This document shows, piece by piece, positions 7,558 to 15,666 of a stretch of 64,000 nucleotides of DNA (the stretch's first letter is position 1; each line of letters starts with the position of its first letter). A program made the position numbers and the translations under genes. Source of the stretch: a virus; IMG/VR virus record IMGVR_UViG_3300019763_000006, positions 1 through 64,000 of that record, one strand, 5' to 3'. The notes below the pieces were generated by a model that saw nothing but the letters and a program-made list of their open reading frames with translations, made no database searches and had not been told where the DNA came from.

Positions 7558-7586
7558 ATTATACTACCAACGCAATTATAATACAA
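7558..7586 (-). promoter_or_regulatory. promoter of the 7518-6265 gene run
   Basis: Minus strand TTGTAT (7586-7581), 17 nt, TATAAT (7563-7558). Confidence 0.6.
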
Positions 7587-7815
7587 ACTTTAAAAATATT
7601 AATATATTTAATTATATTATTTATTATATTTACATTATATATAATGATATTTATATTATCTTATTAAAATATTAATATAATTAATTTATTTATTAAAATA
7701 ATTTAAAAATCATAAAATTATTACATTTATGCTACAATTGAATACTTTTTATAATTCTTTTTTAATCAAATATTACATTTTGTAATTCTTTTGTAACTAT
7801 TGATAGATTTATAAA

Positions 7816-7966
7816 AGATTGATATTTTTTGTTAATTAATAGCTATAAATGCGATGAAATACACATTTTGATTTAAAATTGTTTTAGGTGCAATGGTATG
7901 GGTAAAAGCTAAAATCAAAATAACGGCGTTTTGAAGCGTTTGATAATGTTTTGAATTTTCTTGACA
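7816..7966 (+). repeat. 150-bp dispersed repeat, copy 1
   Basis: Aligns over its length with 8669-8819. The most conserved core is 27 identical bases beginning GATGAAATACACATTTTGAT. A palindrome-like ACGGCGTTTTGAAGCGTTTG follows, and the repeat ends in a TTGACA promoter box. Confidence 0.75.
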
Positions 7967-7989
7967 TAATAAAGTTATTTTAGTATAAT
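7961..7989 (+). promoter_or_regulatory. consensus sigma-A promoter with no gene downstream
   Basis: TTGACA (7961-7966), 17 nt, TATAAT (7984-7989): a perfect match. The next plus-strand gene starts only at 10427, so the product is probably a non-coding or antisense RNA. Confidence 0.65.
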
Positions 7990-8320
7990 TAAAGGTTTAG
8001 TGTTTATCTATGACATGTTATGATTGTAAAATTGTAATTGTAATAAATTTATATATATTATTATTTTGTGTTTGATATAAGATTGTATTTATTTTTATAT
8101 TGTAATTATTATAAAATTATATTTAGTATAATATTATAATTAATGCAACTTTATAATTGAAGTATAATTGTAATAGTTTTATATTGTAATAAGTATAAAG
8201 AAGTTATTTATATAAATATATAATTAATTTAAAATGTTTTTATTATAAAATTGTAATGATTGTAAAAATTAAATCCTGTGCAGGTGTATTGTAATATTTA
8301 AATAATACAATATAAGAAGT

Positions 8321-8350
8321 AAAAAAAAGAAGTAACTAAAAAGCTACTTC
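8321..8350 (-). terminator. terminator of the 59-residue gene
   Basis: Minus strand GAAGTAGC-ttttta-GTTACTTC followed by eight T; the stop codon lies inside the hairpin. Confidence 0.7.
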
Positions 8351-8515
8351 AATATCTAATATTTTTAACATTCGTTTTGTCGTACGTTTGTTCCGTTTGT
8401 AGAATTTTTTATTATCAATTAATTGATTGATATAATAATTATAATTATCGTAACGTGTAATAATATATGATTTTCTATTATCGTACTTGTCATTTACTAC
8501 TATTGTTCTTTTCAT
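8336..8515 (-). CDS. small basic hypothetical protein, 59 residues
   Basis: MKRTIVVNDKYDNRKSYIIT and so on, ending LKILDIEVAF. Basic, Tyr- and Arg-rich, with ribosome site AAGGGAAG. Own promoter at 8602-8574 and terminator at 8321-8350, which supports that it is expressed. Its charge fits nucleic-acid binding but no fold is recognised. Confidence 0.6.
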   Translation of the reverse strand: MKRTIVVNDKYDNRKSYIITRYDNYNYYINQLIDNKKFYKRNKRTTKRMLKILDIEVAF

Positions 8516-8573
8516 TTTACAACTTCCCTTCTCTTAACTTCTGAGTTCTTGAAACGTATTTCTTTACACTCTT

Positions 8574-8602
8574 ATTATATCAAAATGCACTATATAATAC
8601 AA
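8574..8602 (-). promoter_or_regulatory. promoter of the 59-residue gene
   Basis: Minus strand TTGTAT (8602-8597), 17 nt, TATAAT (8579-8574). Confidence 0.6.
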
Positions 8603-8668
8603 TCTTTTTACTATTAAATATCTTTATGTATTTATAAAAATATTTTATGCTATGTTTGGAAATTGTAA

Positions 8669-8819
8669 AGATTGATATAAATTGTTTATTAATGCTTATA
8701 AATGTGATGAAATACACATTTTGATTTAAAATAAGATTATGTATAATTATATGACTTAAAGCTAAAATTGATTTAAACGCATTCTAAAGCGTTTGACACA
8801 CTATTAATAAAACTTGACA
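8669..8819 (+). repeat. 150-bp dispersed repeat, copy 2
   Basis: Second copy of the repeat at 7816-7966, again ending in TTGACA. Its palindrome is AAACGC-attctaaa-GCGTTTG. The -10 box after it is weak. Confidence 0.75.
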
Positions 8820-8934
8820 AAATGAAAAAAGTATGATAGATAATTGCTTTAGTGTACTAATACACTAGTACAGTAAGTTTAGGCATGATTGAATTATAGT
8901 ATACTTAGTATACAATAATATACTATGTTATGCA

Positions 8935-9028
8935 TAGTATAAGATTATATATAGTATATTGTATATTATATATTGTGTATTATATATTGTGTATTATATA
9001 TTGTATATTGTGTATAGTATATTGTCAA
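8935..9028. repeat. 14-bp A/T tandem repeat
   Basis: GTATTATATATTGT is repeated perfectly at 8977-8990 and 8991-9004 with imperfect flanking units on both sides. Low-complexity, non-coding. Confidence 0.7.
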
Positions 9029-9518
9029 GATTACTACTGTAAAAATTTTTCTGTTATAGTGCCGAATTTTAGGCACTATCTATAAACGTGTATTTTATCA
9101 CATATAAGATATACATCTAATAACTAATAATACCAATAATTACTATTATTTTACATTTAATTGTTTGATAATTGTATCAATATAGCATAATATACTATAA
9201 TTATAACTGATTATCTCTTAAAATATGTTATAATGCGTTCCATTCTATTTATAATCAATATGTATACTATCTAATACATAAACATTACCTAGCATTTTAA
9301 ATCAAAATAAGCCTATTTTAAGTCTACCATTTTATACCATTTAGCAGCTTTTACTACCAATTTCTTACATTGTCTTATAATACTCTATTATATGACATTT
9401 TAACAATAGCTATAAACGTGTAAATATCAACGTTTGAAAGCTTTTTGTAAATCATTTCCATATAGTAGGGGTACTTTAAAAATATCAACCCCTCCTTTTT
9501 TTACCATATCGGTTAGAG

Positions 9519-9975
9519 TACATCATCATCCACACCTCAACAAAAATTACACTTTCCACAAAAATTCCTCATCAATTTTTTTCTTATCTCCATTCCCACA
9601 TTATCCCACATCAAATTTTTTTCATCTTTTTTTTATTCATAAAAATTAGTTTTTTGTAAAATGATAAAAAAATAATCTTTTCTATTTTTTTATTTCCTTA
9701 GATTAAACCAATAATAAGTAAACTAAACCATATATCGTATTTTCATTCAACACAAACTAAATCATCCTAATTTTACTTAAACATAAAACAATCTTTACAT
9801 AAATATACAATATTATATTTTTAATAAACTACTATTTTTCAACATTTAAACCATTTTACATCAACAAAAAATCACACATCTTAAAAAAATTTCAACATCA
9901 CAAAAATATCCACTCATAAAAATTTTATCTCAAAATTCACAAAATTTCACATATCATTTTTATAACATCCCCATT
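9519..9975. other. G-depleted tract on the plus strand
   Basis: Only six G occur in these 457 nt (9649, 9656, 9663, 9701, 9718, 9737) against many C; 9738-9975 is 238 nt with no G, and 9519-9648 is 130 nt with none. The C-over-G bias goes on more weakly to about 10320. No supported gene on either strand. An RNA from the plus strand would be almost unable to form G-C pairs. Confidence 0.85.
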
Positions 9976-10370
9976 GTCGTGCAAAATCCCATATCCTCAT
10001 ACCTGAACAAACTTTTTACCAAAAAATATTTTATATTTTAAAAATCATACAAAATTCTTAGCAGAGCAAAATCTCCATAATCCATCAAAAAATTACATGC
10101 TGTCCAAAAAATCATATCACTCAAAAACTCACTTGCTTCCCAGAATTTAAACATTTTAAAAGATTCTCTGCGACAATAATTAAATCAATATTTTTCAATT
10201 TATTATAAAACCAATTCGCTGTGCAAAAATCCAATTACCCTGCAAAATTCATTAAAAGTTCACAAAATAATAAAAAATCATAAAAACGACACCCCACAAA
10301 AAATTTTCATTATATCATAAATTATAAAATTATACAACAACAAAATTAAAAAATATTTTATAAAATAATA

Positions 10371-10399
10371 TTGACTTTTAATAAAAATAATGATATTCT
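10371..10399 (+). promoter_or_regulatory. promoter of the helicase-like gene
   Basis: TTGACT (10371-10376), 17 nt, TATTCT (10394-10399), about 28 nt before the start codon. Confidence 0.6.
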
Positions 10400-10426
10400 A
10401 AAAATAAAAACGGAGGAGCAAAAATT

Positions 10427-11626
10427 ATGTGCAAAATTAAAGTAGTGGATTCAATTATGGGGAGTGGTAAAACTGGAAGCATGATAAACTATATAAACAA
10501 TAATCCAGATGAAAATTTTATTTTTATCACTCCATACCTAAATGAAATTAAGCGTGTAAAAAATGCTACAAAAGAAAAAAATAAAATGTATGAACCCAAT
10601 TTTTTTAATAAAACAAGTAAAAAAGATGATTTTCATAAATTACTATCTGAAGGAAAGAGTGTCTGCTCAACTCATGCATTATTTAGAAAAGCAGATGATG
10701 TTACAAGATTATCATTAAAAGCAAATGATTATATTCTAATACTTGATGAGGTTATGAATATTGTTGAGGAAATTTCTTTTTCAGAAAAAGATATGGAAAT
10801 ATTATTCAGTAATAATTTTGTTTATGTAGAAGATGATTTTTTAAAGTGGAATAAAGAAAAAATAGATTATAATGGGAAATTTAATGAAATTAAAAATATG
10901 GCGTTAAATAATAATTTGATTTATGTAGCAAATAAACTTATATTCTGGAATTTTCCAGTTGATATTTTTAAATATTTTAAAGAAGTTTATATTCTAACAT
11001 ATATGTTCGACTGCCAAATACAACGATATTATTATGATTTTCATAATATAGAATATAATAAATTTCAGATAGATGATAATCATAAGATGGTAGAATATAA
11101 TAATAAACTATATTCTAAAAGAAGAAATGAATTAAAATCATTAATAAGTATTTATGAAGGTAAATATAATTTAATAGGAGATGAAAAATTTGCTTTATCA
11201 AAATCATGGTTTGAGAAATATAAAGATGATTTAGTTCCTATACTAAAGAAAAATTTATATAATTATTTTAATAACAAAGGAATAAAGAGTAAATTTAAAT
11301 TATGGACAACATTTAAAAAATATAGAAGTTTATTATCAAGCAAAGGATATACTAAAAGTTTTATACCCCTAAATACAAGAGCAACAAATTTATATCAAGA
11401 TAGTTACCAAATAGCATATTGTTGTAATAAATATGTAAGACCCACTATAAAAACCTTTTTTAGTAAAAGACAAATATCTATAAACGAAGATGATTATGCA
11501 TTATCTGAAATGTTACAATGGATTTGGAGAAGTAGAGTTAGACAAAATCAAAAAATTAATATATATATTCCATCAAAACGTATGAGAAATTTATTAATAA
11601 AATGGCTACATGATGAGAGTAAATAA
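10427..11626 (+). CDS. phage DEAD-like helicase/ATPase
   Basis: 399 residues; ribosome site CGGAGGAG. Walker A is GSGKT at residues 12-16, motif Ia-like FIFITPYLNEI at 31-41, Walker B LILDEV with Asp107 and Glu108. Near the C-terminus MLQWIWRSRVRQNQKINIYI resembles motif VI of the phage SF2 helicases, followed by IPSKRMRNLL. Probably an ATP-dependent helicase in replication or recombination. It stands alone between two long non-coding regions with its own promoter, the only plus-strand gene in the first 14 kb. No terminator is evident after it. Confidence 0.8.
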   Translation: MCKIKVVDSIMGSGKTGSMINYINNNPDENFIFITPYLNEIKRVKNATKEKNKMYEPNFFNKTSKKDDFHKLLSEGKSVCSTHALFRKADDVTRLSLKANDYILILDEVMNIVEEISFSEKDMEILFSNNFVYVEDDFLKWNKEKIDYNGKFNEIKNMALNNNLIYVANKLIFWNFPVDIFKYFKEVYILTYMFDCQIQRYYYDFHNIEYNKFQIDDNHKMVEYNNKLYSKRRNELKSLISIYEGKYNLIGDEKFALSKSWFEKYKDDLVPILKKNLYNYFNNKGIKSKFKLWTTFKKYRSLLSSKGYTKSFIPLNTRATNLYQDSYQIAYCCNKYVRPTIKTFFSKRQISINEDDYALSEMLQWIWRSRVRQNQKINIYIPSKRMRNLLIKWLHDESK

Positions 11627-12437
11627 AACACCTAAAAATATGATTTTAGAACATTTTTGAAAATATTTTTACTAAAATTGATTTTTCAACCTCTGTAACC
11701 GTTGTAATCACTTGCTTTCATTTTTAGCCCCTTAAAGAAAAAGAATATTTATTTACTAAAGATAAAAAGAGTCTAAAAAATAATAAAATAAAGGATTGTG
11801 CTTGCACAAGACTAGAATGGGTAAACATCTTTTTGTTTACTCATTTAATGTTTTGACCTTTATTTTGATTTTCTAAATTATATTATGTTTATTTTGTATA
11901 TTTAATTTGTATTTAAATTATCTAAAAATAATTAAAAATTACTCAAGTAAATTTTACTACTTTTTTTCGTAGAAAAGTTCAAAGCCACCGAAATAAGCAA
12001 AAAATAGAATGGCTTGATTTCAACGTTTGTTTAGTGTTGAAAAATTTAAAAAAGTATTTAAAAGTAGTAAAACAAAAAACTAAATGTGTATTTTGCAAGG
12101 CTTTAGCTAAAATCCCTTAAAAAGAAGTATATTATTAGTAGTAAAAAGGAATAAAAGTAATAAATTAATTAAAAGATAGAAAGCAAATGAAAAAGATATT
12201 TGCTTAACGTTTGTGTTTAAAAACACAACCGTATATTTGTCTCTTTTTTCTTTATTTAAAAAACAAAAACATATCTTTACAAGAATTAATGTAAATGTGT
12301 ATTATTTTATTATACAATGTTTTATTTTTATATAAAGTTTACTAATTATACAATACTCATCATCCTCAATAAATATAATTATGTCTAAGAAGTCTTTTAA
12401 TCTTTTCATTATTCATGAACTTGCAAATGACCTAACA

Positions 12438-12512
12438 TCTAAAGCTTTAAAATAGTCCTATTTTTAATTCTAATTTTCTATCAATAAATCTATCGACTAT
12501 ATAATAAAAATC
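12438..12512 (-). repeat. promoter-leader repeat module, copy 1
   Basis: Minus strand TTGATTTTTATTATATAGTC, then a conserved leader ending GGACTATTTTAAAGCTTTAG. Related to 13247-13318, 13785-13862 and 13988-14049. No clear gene follows this copy. Confidence 0.6.
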
Positions 12513-12561
12513 AAAATAACGTCAATCTCGAAGCTCTCATGTCATACCATACATTTTTACA

Positions 12562-12592
12562 TAAAAAGAAACTATAAATTAATATAGTTTCA
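12562..12592 (-). terminator. terminator of the methyltransferase-like gene
   Basis: Minus strand GAAACTAT-attaattt-ATAGTTTC followed by TTTTTATG. Confidence 0.65.
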
Positions 12593-12601
12593 TAATTTTG
12601 T

Positions 12602-13180
12602 CTAAGATATGTTTTTCATAAACCATAAATTATAATTATTACCAGCCACATCTTGATGCATTAATAAAATACTTTCATCAAAAAACAATTTTAATTTATT
12701 CACAACTTTATTTGTTGAGCTTATAAATAAATATTTTGCTTTTGACAGTTCATTAATTTCAAGATTTTCTTGTTCTTCATTTGAAAAATATCCTATACTC
12801 ATACAAGAAATAACTGTTTTATCATGTAAATCAATATTTGTATCTTGAGGAAATCTCCCTTGTATAAATTTGTGTGCTATCTCATCAGTCTTGAACCAAT
12901 TTATATGACAAAAATCTATTCCTATATACTCCATATCTTTAAATAAATATGATTGTATACCCAATTCACATCCTATATCTATCACAGAATTAACATTCAA
13001 TTTTAAAATTTCTTTACAGATTGTTAGATATTTATCTTCAAAAAATAAGAAACTCTCTGGAAAAGGTAATTCCTCACATTTATAACAAGACAACTTATCT
13101 TTTACAAAAGGATATATGACAGACCTATTCCCATCATATTGTTCTAACAACGCATTAATTTCTTCTTCGCAAAATCTCAC
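12602..13180 (-). CDS. SAM-dependent methyltransferase-like protein
   Basis: About 192 residues. VIDIGCELGIQ fits methyltransferase motif I (SAM-binding glycine loop), and YIGID about 15 residues later fits the acidic end of strand 2. The remainder, including a possible motif IV (VISCMSIGYFS), is diverged and no target-recognition domain is seen. The GTG at 13180 is preferred because AGGAG lies 8 nt upstream; a GTG at 13189 is in frame but too close to that site. Monocistronic, behind a repeat module. Substrate unknown; an accessory gene of host-related or defence function is possible. Confidence 0.6.
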   Translation of the reverse strand: MRFCEEEINALLEQYDGNRSVIYPFVKDKLSCYKCEELPFPESFLFFEDKYLTICKEILKLNVNSVIDIGCELGIQSYLFKDMEYIGIDFCHINWFKTDEIAHKFIQGRFPQDTNIDLHDKTVISCMSIGYFSNEEQENLEINELSKAKYLFISSTNKVVNKLKLFFDESILLMHQDVAGNNYNLWFMKNIS

Positions 13181-13246
13181 TTCAATCACTCCTATTTAAT
13201 TATTATTGTCCAAGACATCTTTTAGCTACTTTTCTAAGCATCCAAT

Positions 13247-13318
13247 CTAAGGCTTTAAAATAGCCCTAATTTTGATTTTAATTTTCAATCGATAGATTAT
13301 ACCTATTTTATATAAAAA
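13247..13318 (-). repeat. promoter-leader repeat module, copy 2 (before the methyltransferase-like gene)
   Basis: Minus strand: a GGTATAAT -10 box, then a leader with ATTAAAATCAAAATTAGGGC and the inverted repeat GGCT-attttaa-AGCC. It lies about 70-140 nt upstream of the gene start, so the repeat is in the 5-prime leader or an operator. Confidence 0.7.
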
Positions 13319-13355
13319 CTAAAAATAAGTATATTTAAATCAATCTGATAATATT

Positions 13356-13703
13356 TTAGTTGCCATTTCTATTTTTAATATTGTTATTAATAAAAATTTC
13401 ATATCTAATGCTGAGCAACTTTAATATATCACTTGTAGCAAAATAATTTATCATTATTAATATTCCAAGAATCAAAACAGAAAATATTCTTTTAAAAATT
13501 ATTATCTTTGTATCACAAAACAAATTTCTGACATCCTCATAATTAATAATATTACAACAAAAATAATATAACAATACCAAAATCATGACATTTATTAATA
13601 TCATTATAAAACTCAACAATATTAATTTTAAATCATCCACATCTTGTTTAGCCATTTCGATTAAATTTTTCCTGTATTCATAAAATTTTTTCATATCATT
13701 CAC
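13356..13703 (-). CDS. small membrane protein, two TM segments
   Basis: 115 residues. Hydrophobic segments at about residues 25-48 (LKLILLSFIMILINVMILVL onward) and 70-95 (FKRIFSVLILGILIMINYFA), with a charged N-terminus. Ribosome site AAGGAGTGA. Monocistronic behind the third repeat module, next to the methyltransferase-like gene; a lysogeny-expressed or exclusion protein is possible but unproven. Confidence 0.65.
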   Translation of the reverse strand: MNDMKKFYEYRKNLIEMAKQDVDDLKLILLSFIMILINVMILVLLYYFCCNIINYEDVRNLFCDTKIIIFKRIFSVLILGILIMINYFATSDILKLLSIRYEIFINNNIKNRNGN

Positions 13704-13784
13704 TCCTTATACTACAATAATAACATACAAATTAATTATTGTAAAGATATTTTTTAAAAATGTCTGTAAAACATAGATATGCTT

Positions 13785-13862
13785 TCTAAGGCTTTAAAAT
13801 AGCTCTAAAATCAATTTTAATATTTAGCCAATGAATTATACTACTTTATAATAAAAATCAAA
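13785..13862 (-). repeat. promoter-leader repeat module, copy 3 (before the membrane-protein gene)
   Basis: Minus strand TTGATTTTTATTATAAAGTA then GTATAAT, a short spacer and a leader ending AGAGCTATTTTAAAGCCTTA. Best-preserved promoter part of the family. Confidence 0.7.
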
Positions 13863-13987
13863 TGCATGTATCAAATTTTTATTCTGAATATATAATATAG
13901 TATTTTCTTATAATATTTATGAATTTTATAAAATAATTAGTTAAAATTTAAAAAATAAACAAAAATATCAAAATAAATTAATATGCG

Positions 13988-14049
13988 TTTAGAGGCTTTA
14001 AAATGTGCCTAATTTTGATTTTAATATCTTTAGGTAAAATGTATAGGCG
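13988..14049 (-). repeat. promoter-leader repeat module, copy 4
   Basis: Minus strand CCTATACAT, then ATTAAAATCAAAATTAGGCA and ACATTTTAAAGCCTCTAAA. No gene follows on the minus strand, so it may drive an RNA or be a relic. Confidence 0.6.
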
Positions 14050-14164
14050 TAGCAAAATGTAATTAAATAAAATAGCATATATTAATCTGTGTCATATTTT
14101 TTTATTACTTCATTATATAACAAAATTTAATTTATATTATCAAAGAAATGTTTTAGATTTTAAA

Positions 14165-14193
14165 TTGACAAAAATAAAATAATATGATAATCT
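14165..14193 (+). promoter_or_regulatory. upstream promoter of the rightward gene block
   Basis: TTGACA (14165-14170), 17 nt, TAATCT (14188-14193). Confidence 0.5.
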
Positions 14194-14243
14194 AAAGTTG
14201 TTGAAGTGTTTCCAGAATAAAATGATAAATTTGATAAAACCTA

Positions 14244-14272
14244 TTGATTTTTGTTTAGAAATATGATATAGT
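14244..14272 (+). promoter_or_regulatory. main promoter of the rightward gene block
   Basis: TTGATT (14244-14249), 17 nt, TATAGT (14267-14272), 33 nt before the first start codon. The same TATGATATAG context recurs at 39434-39442. Confidence 0.6.
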
Positions 14273-14304
14273 GGATGTATAGAAAAAATAAAAAGGAGGT
14301 CAAA

Positions 14305-14610
14305 ATGGATAAAACGGCATTAGCAATATTGTATAAAAAATTTAGAATAGGTAGAGTGATTATTTATGGGAATAAAATTAAACATATAAAAAATGATTTT
14401 TATAAATGTATTAATGAATTATTTTTAAGTGTTTTACAAATAATTATTACGCCATTTAGATTATTAAAAATTATTTACGATTTATTACCAAAAATTAGAA
14501 TATGTACAGAAGATATAGACACAATTAAAAAATTAGAAAATATTCATATTCAAAAAGTAAAAGAATTAGAAAAATCTGGAATTCTCAAAAAGTTTAAAAA
14601 AGAAAAATAA
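14305..14610 (+). CDS. small protein with amphipathic/membrane-like segment, 101 residues
   Basis: The ATG at 14305 has AAAGGAGG seven bases upstream; an ATG at 14275 in the same frame falls on the transcription start and is not used. A hydrophobic stretch at about residues 38-55 (LFLSVLQIIITPFRLLKIIY) may touch the membrane; the C-terminus is a charged helix rich in Lys and Glu. First gene of the rightward block. Unknown function. Confidence 0.6.
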   Translation: MDKTALAILYKKFRIGRVIIYGNKIKHIKNDFYKCINELFLSVLQIIITPFRLLKIIYDLLPKIRICTEDIDTIKKLENIHIQKVKELEKSGILKKFKKEK

Positions 14611-14633
14611 CAAGTATAAATGGAGGGGTATAA

Positions 14634-14975
14634 ATGAGTAAAAGTTTTAAAGCATGCGGTAAAATTCAATTTGGTAAAGATTATTTTATGAATAATGGAT
14701 TTGGTGAAACTAAAAAAATACTTTCTACAGATATTGGAATAATAACAGCTAATGGGAACGTAGTGGTTCAAACTGGAGAATTGAAAGGTAAAATATTACC
14801 TGCTTCGATGGGTGGTTTTGAAATTGAAGGTGTTGATACTGAAGTTTTATCAACTTTAGTATTAGAAAAATTAAAAAACACCTTACCACGCTTTAGTGAA
14901 TATCTTGATGAAAATGAAGTTAAAGAAGATGATTTATTAGATAATCTATGGGATATTTTAAGTGATTATTTATAA
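14634..14975 (+). CDS. hypothetical protein, 113 residues
   Basis: Ribosome site TGGAGGGG. Beta-rich N-terminus (KIQFGKDYFMNNGF, VVVQTGELKGKIL) and an acidic helical end (DENEVKEDDLLDNLWDILSD). No known motif. In operon with its neighbours, 24 nt after the previous stop. Confidence 0.65.
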   Translation: MSKSFKACGKIQFGKDYFMNNGFGETKKILSTDIGIITANGNVVVQTGELKGKILPASMGGFEIEGVDTEVLSTLVLEKLKNTLPRFSEYLDENEVKEDDLLDNLWDILSDYL

Positions 14976-14999
14976 TTTTATAAAAAAGAGGTGAAATAA

Positions 15000-15302
15000 A
15001 TGTATAATAAATTCAATATTGGATTATTTGATAAAAACGGAATAGAGTTTAAAATAAATGATAAGGTATTATTTTTAGGAGAAGAAGGCGAAATTTGTTA
15101 TGAATGTGGAGCGTTTGGCATTGCATTTGAAAATCATATTAACTATAATAAAATAGAAAAAGAATTATGCAATATGGATATATATAATTTAACAAGATTT
15201 TATGGAGTTTTCAATGATAATTTTATTTCATTTTGGGAAATTTATTGGAATTTTGATTGTGAAGATAATTATATGTATAATATAGAAATCATTAAAAAAT
15301 AA
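15000..15302 (+). CDS. hypothetical protein, possibly YopX-like
   Basis: 100 residues, ribosome site AGAGGTGAAA. It opens GLFDKNGIEFKINDKVLFLG and has an FGIAF strand and a late ISFWEIYWNFD segment, which is reminiscent of the SH3-like YopX phage family (DKNG start, gly-rich strand, IGN-like end). Similarity is loose. Confidence 0.5.
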   Translation: MYNKFNIGLFDKNGIEFKINDKVLFLGEEGEICYECGAFGIAFENHINYNKIEKELCNMDIYNLTRFYGVFNDNFISFWEIYWNFDCEDNYMYNIEIIKK

Positions 15303-15374
15303 AAAGGGTGTGAATATTATAAGAATAAATACTATTAAACAATTATTTTTAAAAGAAAGGAGTATTAAGAGATA

Positions 15375-15617
15375 ATGACATATGAGCAAAATTACAAAAA
15401 ATATTTAGATTATATATTTGAACAAAAAGAAAAAAATAAAGAAAATTATATAGAAAAATTAAATAGATATGATTATTTAGATGATTATATTAACCATGTT
15501 CTTTGTGGATATACTAAAATAGAATATGGTTGGAAAAAGGAATTGAAATCCTGTGAATGTGGGGGGTGTATTATAAATGGTATATGTAATTACTGTGGAA
15601 AAGAAATTATAAAATAA
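15375..15617 (+). CDS. small zinc-ribbon protein, 80 residues
   Basis: A charged N-terminal helix, then CECGGCIINGICNYCGKE: cysteines spaced as C-x-C-x2-C and C-x2-C, likely one zinc site. Ribosome site AAAGGAG. Directly upstream of the RNA polymerase gene; a role with it is only a guess from position. Confidence 0.6.
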   Translation: MTYEQNYKKYLDYIFEQKEKNKENYIEKLNRYDYLDDYINHVLCGYTKIEYGWKKELKSCECGGCIINGICNYCGKEIIK

Positions 15618-15666
15618 TTATATTATGAAATTTTATAAAAATAAAACATAAAGGAGATGACAAAAT

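Larger units (their letters stand above)
7519..8335. other. non-coding AT-rich gap
   Basis: About 800 bp without a supported gene. It holds the promoter of the leftward gene run, the first copy of a 150-bp repeat (7816-7966), a consensus plus-strand promoter at 7961-7989, and a long A/T stretch. No gene follows on the plus strand, so that promoter would make a non-coding RNA that is antisense to the 59-residue gene at 8336-8515. Confidence 0.6.
8516..10426. other. 1.9-kb non-coding region between divergent gene blocks
   Basis: The largest gene-free stretch of the window, at the switch from leftward to rightward genes. It contains repeat copy 2, the 14-bp tandem repeat, two copies of CTATAAACGTGTA (about 9083 and 9411), a half-palindrome AAATATCAACGTTTG at 9422-9436, the G-depleted tract and the helicase promoter. 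This is where an origin or a regulatory switch would be expected, but nothing seen proves it. Confidence 0.6.
11627..12601. other. 975-bp gap with a cluster of perfect hairpins
   Basis: No gene with a ribosome site. Perfect inverted repeats: TTGTGC/GCACAA at 11796-11809, GTAAACA/TGTTTAC at 11821-11840, AAGCCA/TGGCTT at 11982-12015, AAGCAAAT/ATTTGCTT at 12181-12205, TTGTGTTT/AAACACAA at 12211-12228. The order suggests one or more structured RNAs. The region ends with a repeat module (12438-12512) and a terminator. Confidence 0.55.
13704..14304. other. 600-bp gap between divergent genes
   Basis: Holds repeat modules 3 and 4 on the minus strand and two plus-strand promoters (14165-14193 and 14244-14272) that start the rightward genes. 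Nothing coding is seen. Confidence 0.6.

Noticed and set aside
8935-9028. Tandem repeats considered as a CRISPR array
   Set aside because: Units are 14 bp, joined without spacers and purely A/T; the arrays at 5526 and 41119 also lack unique spacers, and no cas gene is present.
9434-9649. 71-codon open frame on the plus strand (MKAFCKSFPYSRGTL...)
   Set aside because: No ribosome binding site; it runs into the G-depleted tract, and its composition (His, Phe, Ser, Pro) follows that base bias rather than the proteins of this element.
12373-12423. 16-codon frame (MNNEKIKRLLRHNYIY) after the first promoter-leader module
   Set aside because: No ribosome site and too short; a transcript may exist but coding is not supported.
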